Shown here: one piece after another, positions 21,741 to 31,926 of the stretch | Layout: every line of letters begins with the position of its first letter | Numbering within the stretch: position 1 is the stretch's first letter | The notes under the pieces: model-generated | Databases searched by the model: none | What the model saw: only the letters and a program-made list of their open reading frames with translations | What the model was told of the DNA's origin: nothing | Made by a program: the position numbers and the translations under genes | Assembly: GCF_000186865.1 (NCBI RefSeq) | Contig: NW_008705574.1 | Coordinates: 608,737 to 672,174, forward strand | Origin: Aureococcus anophagefferens | Lineage: Eukaryota > Sar > Pelagophyceae > Pelagomonadales > Pelagomonadaceae | Length of the DNA stretch: 63,438 nucleotides | Direction: 5' to 3'

Positions 21741-22499
21741 TCAATGCGCGTAGTGCCAGGCGAGGAACTCGTCGCCGATCGTCGCGCGGATGTACTGGGG
21801 CACGCCGCCGTGGCGCGGCGCGTCGTCGCCGTCGAAGAGCGTCCACTTGAGATCCGCGTCCGACGTATCGTCGGGCGAGCCCGGCAGCCCCTTCGCGGCC
21901 CAGAGCTCCGTCACGGGCTCGAGCGTCTTCGCCGTCGGCACCGTCGTGTCCGCGCTCGAGGACAGGACCCACTGGGGCGTCTTCGCCACGAGCGACGCGT
22001 CGAAGGACCAGGGATCGAAGAAGTCGGAGATGCTCACGGCCGCGAAGAGCTGCGCGTCGTCGTCCAGGAGCTTCCACGTGCCGCCCGCTCCGTTCGAGTG
22101 GCCCGTGACGAAGGCGCGCGACGAATTGACGGCGAGCCCGACGGATCGCGTGCCGTTGAGGTAGGCCTTTGCGAGCTCTCGAACCGCACTGGCCGCCGGA
22201 TCCTCGAACCACGCGCCGCTGGCGAGCTGCGGGGCGACGAGGATCGTCGCTTCTCGTTGTGCTTTCCAGTCCGCCCATATATAGCAGGGCTCGCCGCTGC
22301 CCAGCTGCTTCGCGTTGTCCGTCCCGAGGCTGCCCGAGGAGTGCAAGCAGAGCGTCATCGGGTAGGAAGCTTGGGACGTGCCGTCCGGGATATAGGTCTG
22401 GACTTTGAACGTGACGCCGTTCGACGTGAAGTCGTCGGCCGCGAGCCAGCCTCCGGCCCGGCTGGTAGCAACGCTTACGGCTGCGAGAATGGCGCGCAT
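21741..22499 (-). CDS. Secreted alpha/beta-hydrolase (PHB depolymerase/feruloyl-esterase-like)
   Basis: 252 residues to the TGA at 21743-21741. It begins MRAILAAVSVATSRAGG, a signal peptide. The nucleophile elbow GHSNGAGG places the catalytic Ser at 135; SSADTTVP supplies the likely Asp and RHGGVPQY the likely His, in the order of the esterase-PHB family. It should hydrolyse an extracellular ester. Other starts upstream (22703) overlap the promoter of the divergent gene at 22637. The stop is followed in frame by 61 sense codons encoding a membrane anchor (see the next entry). The substrate is unknown; a chitin or lignocellulose ester is equally possible. Confidence 0.72.
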   Translation of the reverse strand: MRAILAAVSVATSRAGGWLAADDFTSNGVTFKVQTYIPDGTSQASYPMTLCLHSSGSLGTDNAKQLGSGEPCYIWADWKAQREATILVAPQLASGAWFEDPAASAVRELAKAYLNGTRSVGLAVNSSRAFVTGHSNGAGGTWKLLDDDAQLFAAVSISDFFDPWSFDASLVAKTPQWVLSSSADTTVPTAKTLEPVTELWAAKGLPGSPDDTSDADLKWTLFDGDDAPRHGGVPQYIRATIGDEFLAWHYAH

Positions 22500-22636
22500 C
22501 GTGAGGAGTTTCGTCTTCGATACCGTCGAACATGTCAAAGTTTTCCTCCTCTCGCGCGCGGCATGCGCGCCCGTCTCGAGCCTCTGCCACTGCTGAGACA
22601 CCCTCTGCGCATCACTGCTGCAGCAGCAAGGCAGCC

Positions 22637-23146
22637 ATGCGACGCGTCGTAATCCTTGCCGCCTGCGCCAGCGCTTTCCGACCATACTCAGCGCTGCGAC
22701 CACACAGAGCGCCGCTGCGCGCCGGCGACGACGGCTGCGCCGAGGCCGTCGAGGGCGACGTCGTGGCCTTCGTCTTCCCGGAGACCGGCGACCGGCCGGA
22801 CCTCGCGGGCGCGCGGCGACTCGGCGTCGTGAAAGCGGAGATGAGCTGCACCGCCTGGGTCCAGCCGCTCGTCGACGAAACTCCCGACCAGGACGACTGC
22901 GTGCTCGTCGAGGACGAGAGCTTCGAGGAGCCGGTCCAGGTGCAGGGCGGCATCGAGGCCGTGCTCGACGACGCCGCCTACGGCCAGTTCGCCGTGCCGT
23001 CCTTCGACGGCTGCGAGGCGTACGGCGCGGCGGCCGTCGAGTGCTGGACCGTGTGCCGCGACGCCGTGCCCGCGGGCGTCGACGTGCCCGCGGGCGCGGA
23101 CGGCGCCCCGGACCCGCCGTGCCACGCGGACGAGCTGCGAATTTAA
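22637..23146 (+). CDS. Plastid-targeted protein of unknown function
   Basis: 169 residues. The leader MRRVVILAACASAFRPYSA contains an ASAF motif at the predicted signal-peptide cleavage site followed by an Arg-rich transit peptide, the standard address for the secondary plastid of heterokont algae. The mature part is acidic, with paired Cys (EMSCTAW, QDDCVLV, FDGCEAY, ECWTVC). I cannot identify a fold. It is 137 bp head-to-head with the esterase and its stop lies 19 bp from the convergent LRR gene stop. Confidence 0.65.
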   Translation: MRRVVILAACASAFRPYSALRPHRAPLRAGDDGCAEAVEGDVVAFVFPETGDRPDLAGARRLGVVKAEMSCTAWVQPLVDETPDQDDCVLVEDESFEEPVQVQGGIEAVLDDAAYGQFAVPSFDGCEAYGAAAVECWTVCRDAVPAGVDVPAGADGAPDPPCHADELRI

Positions 23147-23165
23147 GAAACGAATTGTGCCGCCG

Positions 23166-24828
23166 TCACATGCCGCCCCAGTGCGCGTCGTCCCCCCGCT
23201 CCGCGCGCGGGTAGATGGCGTGGCCCGTGAGCTTGCTGCAGCCCAGCAGGTTCAGGCTTTTGAGCTTCGCGAGGCCGTTGACGTGGTTCCGGGGCCCGCG
23301 GAGGAGGTAGCAGCAGTGGAGGTTCAACACCTCGAGGTTCGCGAGCTTCGAGACGGGCGCGAGCGTCCCGGAGATCTCGTAGCAGCAGGAGAGGTCGAGG
23401 TGCCGCAGCCTCGCGAGGCGCTCCAGGGGCTCGAGCGTGCCGCCGAGCGCGTGGCACTCGCGGAGCTTGAGCGTCTCCAGCTTCGCGAGCGCGCCGACGT
23501 GCTCGAGCGTGCCCGTCACGTGGCGGCACGAGTACAAATCGACGTGGACGAGGTTTTTCGACGCGTGGAGCGGGTAGAGGGACCCGTCGAGCTCCCAGCA
23601 CGAGAGGAGCGACAGCGACTTGAGCAATGGCAGCCCCGCGAGGGGCCACAGGCTGCCCGTGACGGCCGCGCGCCGCAGGTCGACCTCCCGCAGTTCCTTG
23701 CACCCCAGCAGCGGCTCCAGCGTCCCCTGGAGCTTGCGGCAGGCCTCGACGCGCACGGTGCGCAGGCGCGGCAGCGCGGCCAGCGGCTTGAGGTCGGAGA
23801 GTAGAGACCGCGACACGTGGAGCGTCTCGAGGTACGGCGCGACGGCCGCCTGGGCAGCAAAGAGTGATTCAACGTCGCTTCAACGTGAGTGTTCCGCGCG
23901 CGCGCGTTCCAAAGAAAGCATCCATGCTTCGAGGCCGTTCCGAGAGATGATCGCTCGTCCAAAAATCAGCCGAAACGAGTGGAAAACGGCCGAGACAGGA
24001 GCCTTTGAAGTTGGGAATGTCGCTCTCTTTTCCTGCCCCGACGGCCGCGAGGCGGTCCACGTCCCGCGCCCGCAGCGCGAGGGCCGCGCCCGTGATCCGG
24101 AACTTGCGCCCGACGCGCTCGAGGCCCTCGAAGTCGAGCACGAGGCCGGGGACGTAGGACAGGTCCGCGGCGACGCGGCACCGGCGCCCCAAATCCCGGA
24201 AGCGCCGCGCGGCGGCCTCCACGCGGCACGCGGCCACCGCGCCGGCGAACTCGACGGCGAGCGCCAGCAGGGGCGGCGGAACGGCGTCGAGCAGGCCCTG
24301 CGGCGGCGCGCCGTCGTCGCCGCCGTCGCCGGCTTCCGAGTCGCCCTCCCAGTCGCCGAGGCCTTCCGGCGGCGCGACGCGCCGGACGCCGTCGTCGCCG
24401 CGGCGATGGTCGTAGGGGGCGGCGCCGGAGGCCGCGGGCGGCGCGTAGGCCTCGAGGTCGACGCCGCCGACCGCGGGCGGCGGCGGCCGCGCGCGCGGCC
24501 GCGGCGGCGGCGACGCCGCGAGCCACTCGGCCATGGTGCGCCCGCGCGGCTCCCGGGGGAACGTCCGCCGCGCGAAGAGGCGCAGCAGCTCCGCCTCGGC
24601 GCGCTCGCCCAGCGTCCGCCGCGCGTCGGGCGGCGACGAGCCCGCGGGGGACGAGGAGGAGGCCTGGTCCTCCTCGTCGTCGTCGACGCCCCGGGGCCGC
24701 CGGATCGCCGCGGCCGCCGCCTGGCGCGCGCCGGCGACGAAGGAGTCCTGGGCGAGGAACCTGCGCCCGAGCCCCACGAGCTTGAGCCAGGGGACCTCGC
24801 GACCTCCCGGGGCGCAGCTCTGCTCCAT
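23166..24828 (-). CDS. Leucine-rich repeat protein
   Basis: Two exons, 24828-24049 and 23849-23166 (487 residues). The N-terminal 150 residues are basic and Pro/Ala-rich; residues about 190-487 hold about 11 leucine-rich repeats of roughly 24 residues (L-x-x-LxL-x-x-C-x-x-L-x-G-x-L), a Cys-containing form. It is probably a cytosolic scaffold; no signal peptide or membrane span. The start METGlu-Gln at 24828 leaves 97 bp to the divergent ankyrin-FN3 start. An in-frame upstream Met (24984) would overlap that gene. Confidence 0.75.
23850..24040 (-). mobile_element. Introner 4 (family A) in LRR gene
   Basis: 191-bp element. Duplication GCGGCCGT in transcript sense (24041-24048 and 23842-23849). 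Ends CGGGGCAGGA and TGCTGCCCAG. Intron is GC-AG, phase 0, rejoining RL with AAVAPYL. Internal orientation is sense. Confidence 0.93.
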
Positions 24829-24925
24829 AGCTGCCCCGAAAAGTGCAACGTTGATGGGAAAACAAGAGTGTTGACCCGGGGCCGCGCGCAGTCTGGGCAG
24901 CGCCGCGCCCGGCGCCGCCGGCGCC

Positions 24926-27900
24926 ATGGCGCCCAAGGCCGGCGCCCGCTCGCTGCTGGGCGTGGGCGCGACGCACAAGGTCATCGACCACTACGCCGGC
25001 ATCGCGCCGGAGGAGGCCGGCGTCAGCGAGTCCGACGACGAGAAGAAGGAAAAGCAGCTCACGTCGCTCCAGCTCATGTTCGAGGACGACCCCGAGGAGG
25101 CCGCGGGCGTCGTCGACGACGGCGTCGCGGCGCGGCCCGCCGACGTGCGGCCCGTGTTCCTGCGCGTCACCGTCGTCGACGGCGTGCTCGCGCGGACGAA
25201 GCCCGGCGATTGCGAGGGCGCCGTCGCGTATCCGATAGCGCGGCACCGCGTCGTCATGGCCGTGAGCCGCACGTCGATCCGCGACAAGGACCTGCGCATG
25301 CCCGTGCGCTGGTACCGCGTCAACCCGGCGAAGAAGGACGCCGACTCCGTCTACAAGCGCGGCGCGGGCGGCGGCGACGCGCGGCGCGGCGGCTGGATCC
25401 GGTCCATGCGGCGCACCGTGGGCATGACGGAGGTGCCGGCCGCGCGTACGCCGCGTGGCGACTTTTTTTTTCTGTGGCCGGGGAACCAACATCGCTAGGT
25501 CGTCGAGGCGACGCGCGTGGAGTACATGGAGCAGGTGCGGCGCGAGTTGGACGAGCTCGAGGCCGTCGTCGACGAGGCGTCCCACGCGCTCATCGAGGCG
25601 GACACGCGGCACGCCGTCGCCTACGTGTCGCGGGCCGCGCGGCTCCTGGAGCGGCGCGGCAGCCTCATCGAGGCGTTCGGCGCGATCACGGCCAAGGTCG
25701 AGGTGTCGATGGAGGCGCGGAAGGCGACCGTGGAGGCTTTGAAGCTCGAGCTCCAGCTCAAGGCCGAGGGTTTAGGCAGCGCGCACGCGGACACGACGGC
25801 CATGAACAGCGCCCAGGCCGTCTTCGTCGCGGGCAACCGGGAGGCCATGGACAAGGCGTCCAAGGGCGACCTCCGCTACAAGCCCATGCTCGTGCTCAAG
25901 TTCCTCGCGTCCTTCGCGGCGACGACCCACGACCCGCGGGGGACGCTCTGGACGACGCTGTTGGGCGTGCTGGGCAAGGTGAACATCTTCCTCCTGAAGT
26001 CGAACCATCGAAGGTTGAACGCGTACCACGCGAAGAACGGGGCAGCAAAAGAGAGCGAACTTCCCAACTTCAAAGGCTCATATCTCGGCCGGTTTCCACT
26101 CGTTTCGGCTGATTTTTGGACGAGCGATCATCTCTCGGAACGGCCTCGAAGCGTGGATGTCTTTCTTTGGAACGCGCGCGCGCGGAACACTCACGTTGAA
26201 GCGACGTTGAATCACTCTTGTGCTGCCCAGGCGAAGAAGATCGCCGCGTCGAAGCACAGCTCGCTCCGCGACGACATCCTGGTGGGCCTCGCGGCGGCGG
26301 GCGACGTCTCGGCGGTGCGCGACCTGCTGGACCGCGACTTCTGCGCCGCGGGCGGCGGCGCGAACGCGCACCACTCCGCGGCGCACACGCCGGCGCTCAT
26401 CGCGGCCGTCAAAAGGGGCGCCGTCGACACGGTCCGCGCGCTCCTCGAGGAGGGCGCGGACGTCGACGCCACGGACGAGCTCACGCACGAGCGGCCGTTG
26501 CACGTCGCGGCGGCGCGGGGCGACCTGCCCGTGGTGAAGTGCCTGCTGAAGTTCGGCGCGGACCGCTACGCGACCGTCGACGACGGCTTCGACGAGTTAA
26601 GGCCCGGCCCGACGGCGAACCGCCTCGCGACGGAGCACGGGACCATCGCGAAGAACTGCGGGAAGGACGACTCCGGCCACGTCGCCTGCGCCAAGGTGTT
26701 AAGGTTGGAGCCGCCGACGGTGGAGCGCGTCCGCGTCTTCTCGTGCGACGACCGCTCCGTGACGATCGCGTGGCCCATCCCGGGCCGCCACAAGTCGGCC
26801 GTGGCGTCCTACGCCGATGAATTGGTCGAGGCCTACCGGGTCACGGCGGTGCAGATCGGCCTCGCGGGCCACCTCGCGACGCGCGTCGTGGAAGAGCGTC
26901 GGCAGAAGTGCGTCCGCGAAGCCTCGCCGCACGACTACATGATCACGATCCACGACCTGCCGTCGCTGCAGGCGCTGGACTGCACCGTCGCCGCGCGGAC
27001 GGCGGGCCTCTACGGCCGCGAGTCGGCGCGCGTCCTGGGCTTCACGCAGGGCCGGCGGCCGCGGCCCACGGGCGCGCCCCGGCTGACGCGGATCGCGCGC
27101 GACTCCGTCAGCGTCGAGTTCACGCCCATCCCGTTGACGGGCACGGACGCCATCTCCAAGGGCGAGCGGAAGAAGATGGGCGCGGCCTTCGCGCGCATGG
27201 CGCCCAACGACGCCTACGAGTGCCAGCTCTGCGTGTCGCACCCGTTCCGCGCGGGGCAGGAAAAGAGAGCGACATTCCCAACTTCAAAGGCTCCGATCTC
27301 GGCCATTTTCCCCTCGTTTTGGCTGACCTTTGGACGAGCGATCATCTCTCGGACCGGTCTCGAAGCGTGGATGTATTTTCCGTAACGCGCGCGCGCGGAA
27401 CACTTACGTTGAAGCGACGTTGAATCACTCTTGTGCTGCCCAGGTTCCGCGCGGGCCACGACGACCCCCCGAACTACCGGCGCGACATGCTCGTCCTCGA
27501 CGCCGGCGACGACGACGACGACGACGCCTGGGTCGCCTACGACTCCGCCGACGACTCCGACGACGAGGAGAACGCCAAGGATCCGGCCTGGAAGTTCAAG
27601 CACATGACGTGGGTGCTCCACTGCGTCGCGTCCAAGGTCGTCGACGCGGACTCGTGCGACGCCGGCGGCGTCGAGCCGCCCCTCGTGAAGATGGACGGCG
27701 TCCGATCCGCCGTGAAGAAGTTCCTGCTGAGCTGGCGCGCGCGGCCCCGCGACGACGGGTCCCGCGGCGGCTCCGACGGCTCCGACGACGACGACGACGA
27801 CGACGCCGCGGCGCCGCTGGAGATGCCCAAGCTCTGGCTGCGCGCGCGGGGCCGCAACCGCTACGGCTGGGGCGAGTTCTCGAAGCCGACCTGCGTCGGG

Positions 27901-29943
27901 CGCCCCCGGGAGCCGCTGGTCAAGGTGCTGGACAAGACCACGGACTCGGTGACGATCGCCTGGGACGCGCTGGATCGCTCTTCCTGCGGCTACGAGGTCA
28001 TCTACAAGACCGTGTCCGTGACCGGCGGCTGGTCCATGCACGGCTCGGCGCACCGCATGGGCAGCCTCCACGGCGTCTCCCGGGACGAGATGGAGGCGGG
28101 CAACCTGTTCAACCCGCGGCTCCGGGCCGAGACGGACAACTCCGGGAACCTCGTCGAGGCCACCCTCAACCTCATGAAGCTCGACGGCTTCGACGACGAC
28201 GACGCGGCGCTCAACGCCGCGGGGGGCAAGGCCGTGACCTTCGCGGAGAACGTCGCCGGCGGCGAGGTCAAGTCCAAGGTCGCGAAGCGCCGGTCGGGCT
28301 TCTTCGCCGTGAAGACGCGCGAGGACCGCGACCGCCAGGGCAGGAAAAGAGAGATTCAACGTCGCTTCAACGTGAGTGTTCCGCGCGCGCGCGTTCCGGA
28401 AAAAAGCACCCACGTTTCAAGAGCGCTCCGAGAGATGATCGCTCGTCCAAAAATCAGCCGAAACGAGCGGAAAACGACCGAGATAGGAGCCTTTGAAGTT
28501 GGGAATTTCGCACCCTTTTCCTGCCCAGGCGACCGCGCGCGCGGCCGCGACTACGACGACTGGACGCTCGTGGCCCGGGACCTCACGAAGCAGACCTACA
28601 CGATCAAGCGGCTCCGGGCGGGCAAGTTCTACGACTTCCGGGTCCGCGCGTGCCCCTTGATCGGCGAGCCCCACAAGTGGGTCCACGGCGCGTCGCTGCG
28701 GCGGCCGGTCGCGACCGAGCCCATCCGGCCGGAGCCGCCGCCGAAGCCGACGCTGCCGCGGCGCCTCGACGAGGACGAGCGCACCGTGCTGAGCGGCGAC
28801 GACGTCGCGCCGCCGCTCACCGCGCGGGGCCGGCCGCCGATGCTCGGCGCGGCGGCGGGCCGGGCCGCGGAGCGAAATAAGGCCGCGGAAGTCGCCGTGG
28901 AGAAGCAAAAACAGAAGAAGCGCAAGGAGGAGGCGCGCCTCGCGGGCCGGGACGTGGAGATCGACGCGGGCAAGAAGCGGCGCGGCGCCGAGGTCGGGAG
29001 GACCTACGAGGACGAGGGCGGGCTGCTGGGCAAGTGCACGACGAGCCTCGCGCTGCCCTCGGAGACGAACGGCGCGGACGTCGTACACATGGAGCTCCAG
29101 GTCGACAGCGAGCTCGTCCGCGACCTCGGGGCGCACGAGGCCGACGTCGCGGACGACGGCGAGGACACGACGAGCCACCTCGTCAAGGACGTCGACGTGC
29201 TCACGCGCGACGCCGTGCCGCTCCTCATCTTCCCGGGGCGGCGCTACACGCTGCGGAGCCGCGCGAAAAACGTCGCCGGCTGGTCCGCCTGGGGCTTCCC
29301 CATCACCTTCGACACGCCGCCGGGCCTCCCGCCGCCGCCGCTCGTCGTCCTCGAGCGCAAGCAGCAGCTCGTGCGCATCCGCATCGACCGGCCCGCGCCG
29401 CTGGACTTCCGCATCTTCCAGCGGCGGGAGCTCGTGCGCGCGGGCGGCGCGCTGGACCTCTTCGCGGGCGACGCGGGCCACAAGGGCTCCGGCGAGCGCC
29501 TCGAGAAGCTTGTCGCCGCCGGGGCAGGAAAAGAGAGCGACATTCCCAACTTCAAAGGCTCATATCTCGGCCGTTTTCCACTCGTTTCGGCTGATTTTTG
29601 GACAAGCGATCATCTCTCGTAACGGTCTCGAAGCGTGGGTGTTTTTTCCGGAACGCGCGCGCGGAACACTCACGTTTAAGCGACGTTGAATCACCATTGT
29701 GCTGCCCAGGTCGCCGCGGAGCCCACGGGGCTCTACGAGGTCGAGTACCGCGACGTCGCCAAGGCCCGCGAGGACCCCAAGGTCAAGTGGCAGCTCAAGA
29801 GCACGACGTCGAAGCACAAGAAGCTCCGCCTGCTCCTGGACCACCTCACGCGCGGCCGCGAGTACGAGATCCGCTCGCGCGCGCGCTACGCCCACGGCTG
29901 GTCGCGCTGGGGCGACCGCCTCTTCACGACGACGGTCACGTAA
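24926..29943 (+). CDS. Ankyrin-repeat and fibronectin type III multidomain protein
   Basis: Six exons: 24926-25432, 25499-26029, 26231-27243, 27444-28327, 28529-29511, 29710-29943 (4152 nt, 1383 residues; all phases close). Residues about 180-330 are helical. Ankyrin repeats at about 355-500 (TPALIAAVKRGAVDTVRALL, PLHVAAARGDLPVVKCLL). From about 500 to the end come several fibronectin III-like modules with tails such as VTIAW, YEIRSRARYAHGWSRWGD and YTLRSRAKNVAGWSAWG, plus a Lys/Glu-rich linker near 1060. It is probably an intracellular scaffold, having no leader. Four introners and one ordinary intron interrupt it. Its stop is 7 bp from the next gene's stop. Confidence 0.82.
25433..25498 (+). 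other. Ordinary GT-AG intron (66 nt)
   Basis: Donor GTGCCG, a run of nine T after position 25462, acceptor TAG. Joins GMTE to VVEATRV in phase 0. No flanking duplication. The in-frame TAG at its end confirms that it must be removed. Confidence 0.85.
26038..26230 (+). mobile_element. Introner 5 (family A) in ankyrin-FN3 gene
   Basis: 193 bp. Duplication GCGAAGAA (26030-26037 and 26231-26238). Ends CGGGGCAGCA and TGCTGCCCAG. Intron 26030-26230 is GC-AG, phase 0, rejoining NAYH with AKKIAAS. Sense orientation. Confidence 0.94.
27252..27443 (+). mobile_element. Introner 6 (family A) in ankyrin-FN3 gene
   Basis: 192 bp. Duplication GTTCCGCG (27244-27251 and 27444-27451). Intron 27244-27443 is GT-AG, phase 2, rejoining SHP with FRAGHDD. 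Sense orientation. Confidence 0.94.
28336..28528 (+). mobile_element. Introner 7 (family A, antisense) in ankyrin-FN3 gene
   Basis: 193 bp, internal sequence inverted relative to the transcript. Duplication GCGACCGC (28328-28335 and 28529-28536). Intron 28328-28528 is GC-AG, phase 1, rejoining REDRD with RARGRD. It still ends in CCCAG. Confidence 0.94.
29520..29709 (+). mobile_element. Introner 8 (family A) in ankyrin-FN3 gene
   Basis: 190 bp. Duplication GTCGCCGC (29512-29519 and 29710-29717). Intron 29512-29709 is GT-AG, phase 0, rejoining LEKL with VAAEPTG. Sense orientation. Confidence 0.94.
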
Positions 29944-29950
29944 GTTGACA

Positions 29951-31810
29951 TCAGGCATGCTTATGCGACGTCGCCGGGAACACCTTATTTGCTTCACTTG
30001 CAAAAACATGCATGAGCCAGTCCTTGGGCTTTGGCGCGACGCGCATGAAACGTCGAACCATGTCCAAATACCATGAGATGACGCCCGCTTTGTCGTGCAA
30101 AAAGTCCTCGAACGGGTGCATCATAACAGCCCGACTGTTGGAGACCCAGCACTGTTCCCAAACATCCCACTCGTCCCAATCCTCCTTGGTGCCCCAATTC
30201 AGTTTCTTGTAGGACCGTACGCGGTCGTACGCGCTACGATTGACCATAAACGTAACTTGCTGGTGGCACTGTCGCGTCAGGTTATGCACAAATTCGTGGC
30301 TCTTCGTCAGTATGATGTCGACATGTTTGTCCGTGTGCGAGCAGTTCCCAGAGGCAACGTTGTGTCTGCATGCGTTCCAATAGCCCAAGCTTGTGAACGA
30401 CATCTTATTCTCTGCGGCAGTGAGCTTGAGCATATTTCGCAGTATTTTGGTTTGCAGTGTGCTCCCGCTTCGTGGGCTTGACGCCATGACCACCATGAGT
30501 CGGCAGGTTTGCACATACGATGGACTTTCCCATTGCTTCGCGATGGGAGCGTATTTGTAAATCGGTTCTCGGAGGCACTTTCCATTCGTTTCCAAGTGGC
30601 CATTCGGCATGTGTTCTTCCATGGTCGGTGCACGGCGGTGTGTCATGGCTTGTTTGGCACGCGACGAATGTCTTCTCCCATGCCGGTGTTTGCCACCGTT
30701 CGGCCCCGCGGCGACGAATCGTCGACCCCAGCCCCGGTCGGGCCGGTCGTCCCAGTCGGCGTCGGCGCCGGCGTCCAGGGCGGCGTCGCAGACGAGGCGG
30801 ACGCCCGTCGCCGCCTCGACGACGCCGACGCGCGCGAGGAAGACGTCGAGCGCGCGAGCGTAGAGCGCCTCGTGCGTCGTCATGGCCCGCGCGATCGCGG
30901 CCGCGGACTCGACGCGGAGCGAGAGCGCGTCGTCGGCCTTGGCGCACGCGAGGTGGTCGCCGCGCTGGCAGGCCTGGGCGTTCCGCGCCGCCGCGCGCGC
31001 GCCGGCGTCGTCGCCGCCGCGGCTCGCGTTGCGGCAGTCGCAGCCGCGTGCGAGGCCTCCGCCGAACTGGAAGCGGATGAGGCAGAGGCTCGCCGCGTAG
31101 TGCTCCGTGACGCCGAAGACCGTGGACTCGAGCCGCGCGCGCGCGACGGCGAGCTCCGGCGGGCAGTTCCTGTCGCCGTCGAGGCGCCGCGGCACGAAGT
31201 CGCGGAGGGGCTGGAAGAGGCCGCAGGCCGCGCGCGCGGCGCCCGGCGCGAAGCAGCCGTTTCCGACGACGGCGTCGACGGCCGGCCCGCGCGCGTGCTG
31301 CCGCGAGTGCTCCATGGCGCTCAGGGCCCAGGGCACGGCGCCGCGCAGCATCGTGACGACGACCGGCGCGGCCGCCGCCTTGTCGAGCGCGCGGTCCCAG
31401 CGACTCTCGGTGCTCACGAAGCACGGGCGGTCGGCGCTCGGGCCCGCGACGCGGGAGGCGCCGGGGGCCGCCGCGGCGACGCGGGAGGCGCCGGAGGCCG
31501 CCGCGGCGACGCGGGAGGCGCCGGAGGCCGCCGCGGCGAGGAGCACTCCGCCGCGGCAGGATCCGCGCCCGAGCACGTCGACGAGGTCCTGCTTGAGCGC
31601 CCGGCCGCCGGTCTTTGGAACGTGCACGTGGACGATGGGCAGATTTGTGGCGTTCGGGCACGGCATGGAGACGACGCCGCGCGCCGCCGGGCACTGGAGC
31701 GCGGCGGCGATCTTCGCGACCTCGGCGGTGCGCAGCGCCGACGCGGCGGGCGTCGCGCAGGGCGTGGACCCGACGAGCGCCAGCAGGAGCGCGGCGAGCA
31801 TGGCCTTCAT
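29951..31810 (-). CDS. Two-domain sulfotransferase-like protein
   Basis: 619 residues. MKAMLAALLLALVGSTPCA is a signal peptide or membrane anchor. Domain 1 (about 55-390) has a PAPS 5'-phosphosulfate loop VHVPKTGGRALKQDL and a 3'-phosphate motif VTMLRGAVPWALSAMEHSR. Domain 2 (about 425-619) has a second loop MVVMASSPRSGSTLQTK and FMVNRSAYDRVRSYKK. Both should use PAPS to sulfate glycans in the Golgi. Three 10-residue repeats (AAAASGASRV) sit near residue 95. Domain 2 (about 29951-30660) is clearly poorer in GC than domain 1, so the gene may be a fusion of different origins. Alternatively two genes could be joined by a missed boundary. Confidence 0.7.
   Translation of the reverse strand: MKAMLAALLLALVGSTPCATPAASALRTAEVAKIAAALQCPAARGVVSMPCPNATNLPIVHVHVPKTGGRALKQDLVDVLGRGSCRGGVLLAAAASGASRVAAAASGASRVAAAAPGASRVAGPSADRPCFVSTESRWDRALDKAAAAPVVVTMLRGAVPWALSAMEHSRQHARGPAVDAVVGNGCFAPGAARAACGLFQPLRDFVPRRLDGDRNCPPELAVARARLESTVFGVTEHYAASLCLIRFQFGGGLARGCDCRNASRGGDDAGARAAARNAQACQRGDHLACAKADDALSLRVESAAAIARAMTTHEALYARALDVFLARVGVVEAATGVRLVCDAALDAGADADWDDRPDRGWGRRFVAAGPNGGKHRHGRRHSSRAKQAMTHRRAPTMEEHMPNGHLETNGKCLREPIYKYAPIAKQWESPSYVQTCRLMVVMASSPRSGSTLQTKILRNMLKLTAAENKMSFTSLGYWNACRHNVASGNCSHTDKHVDIILTKSHEFVHNLTRQCHQQVTFMVNRSAYDRVRSYKKLNWGTKEDWDEWDVWEQCWVSNSRAVMMHPFEDFLHDKAGVISWYLDMVRRFMRVAPKPKDWLMHVFASEANKVFPATSHKHA
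31440..31545 (-). repeat. Three 30-bp tandem repeats inside the sulfotransferase gene
   Basis: Near-identical 30-bp units encoding AAAASGASRV, AAAASGASRV and AAAAPGASRV. In frame and compositionally extreme, likely from replication slippage. Confidence 0.85.
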
Positions 31811-31926
31811 TCGGGCTCGTCCAGCGCGCGCATGCAGCCGGCAGCGTAGCAGACGATGGGGCTGCTCGGCTGCTAATCCACTTCATCGAGGCTGCATCAT
31901 GTTTCTTGAAGACCATAATTGGCATT

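Noticed and set aside
21741..21743. Selenocysteine at the esterase TGA
   Set aside because: No SECIS-like structure seen downstream on the minus strand and the position is not a redox site; readthrough or an optional intron explains it better.
31440..31545. Possible CRISPR-like array
   Set aside because: Only three contiguous in-frame 30-bp coding repeats without spacers.
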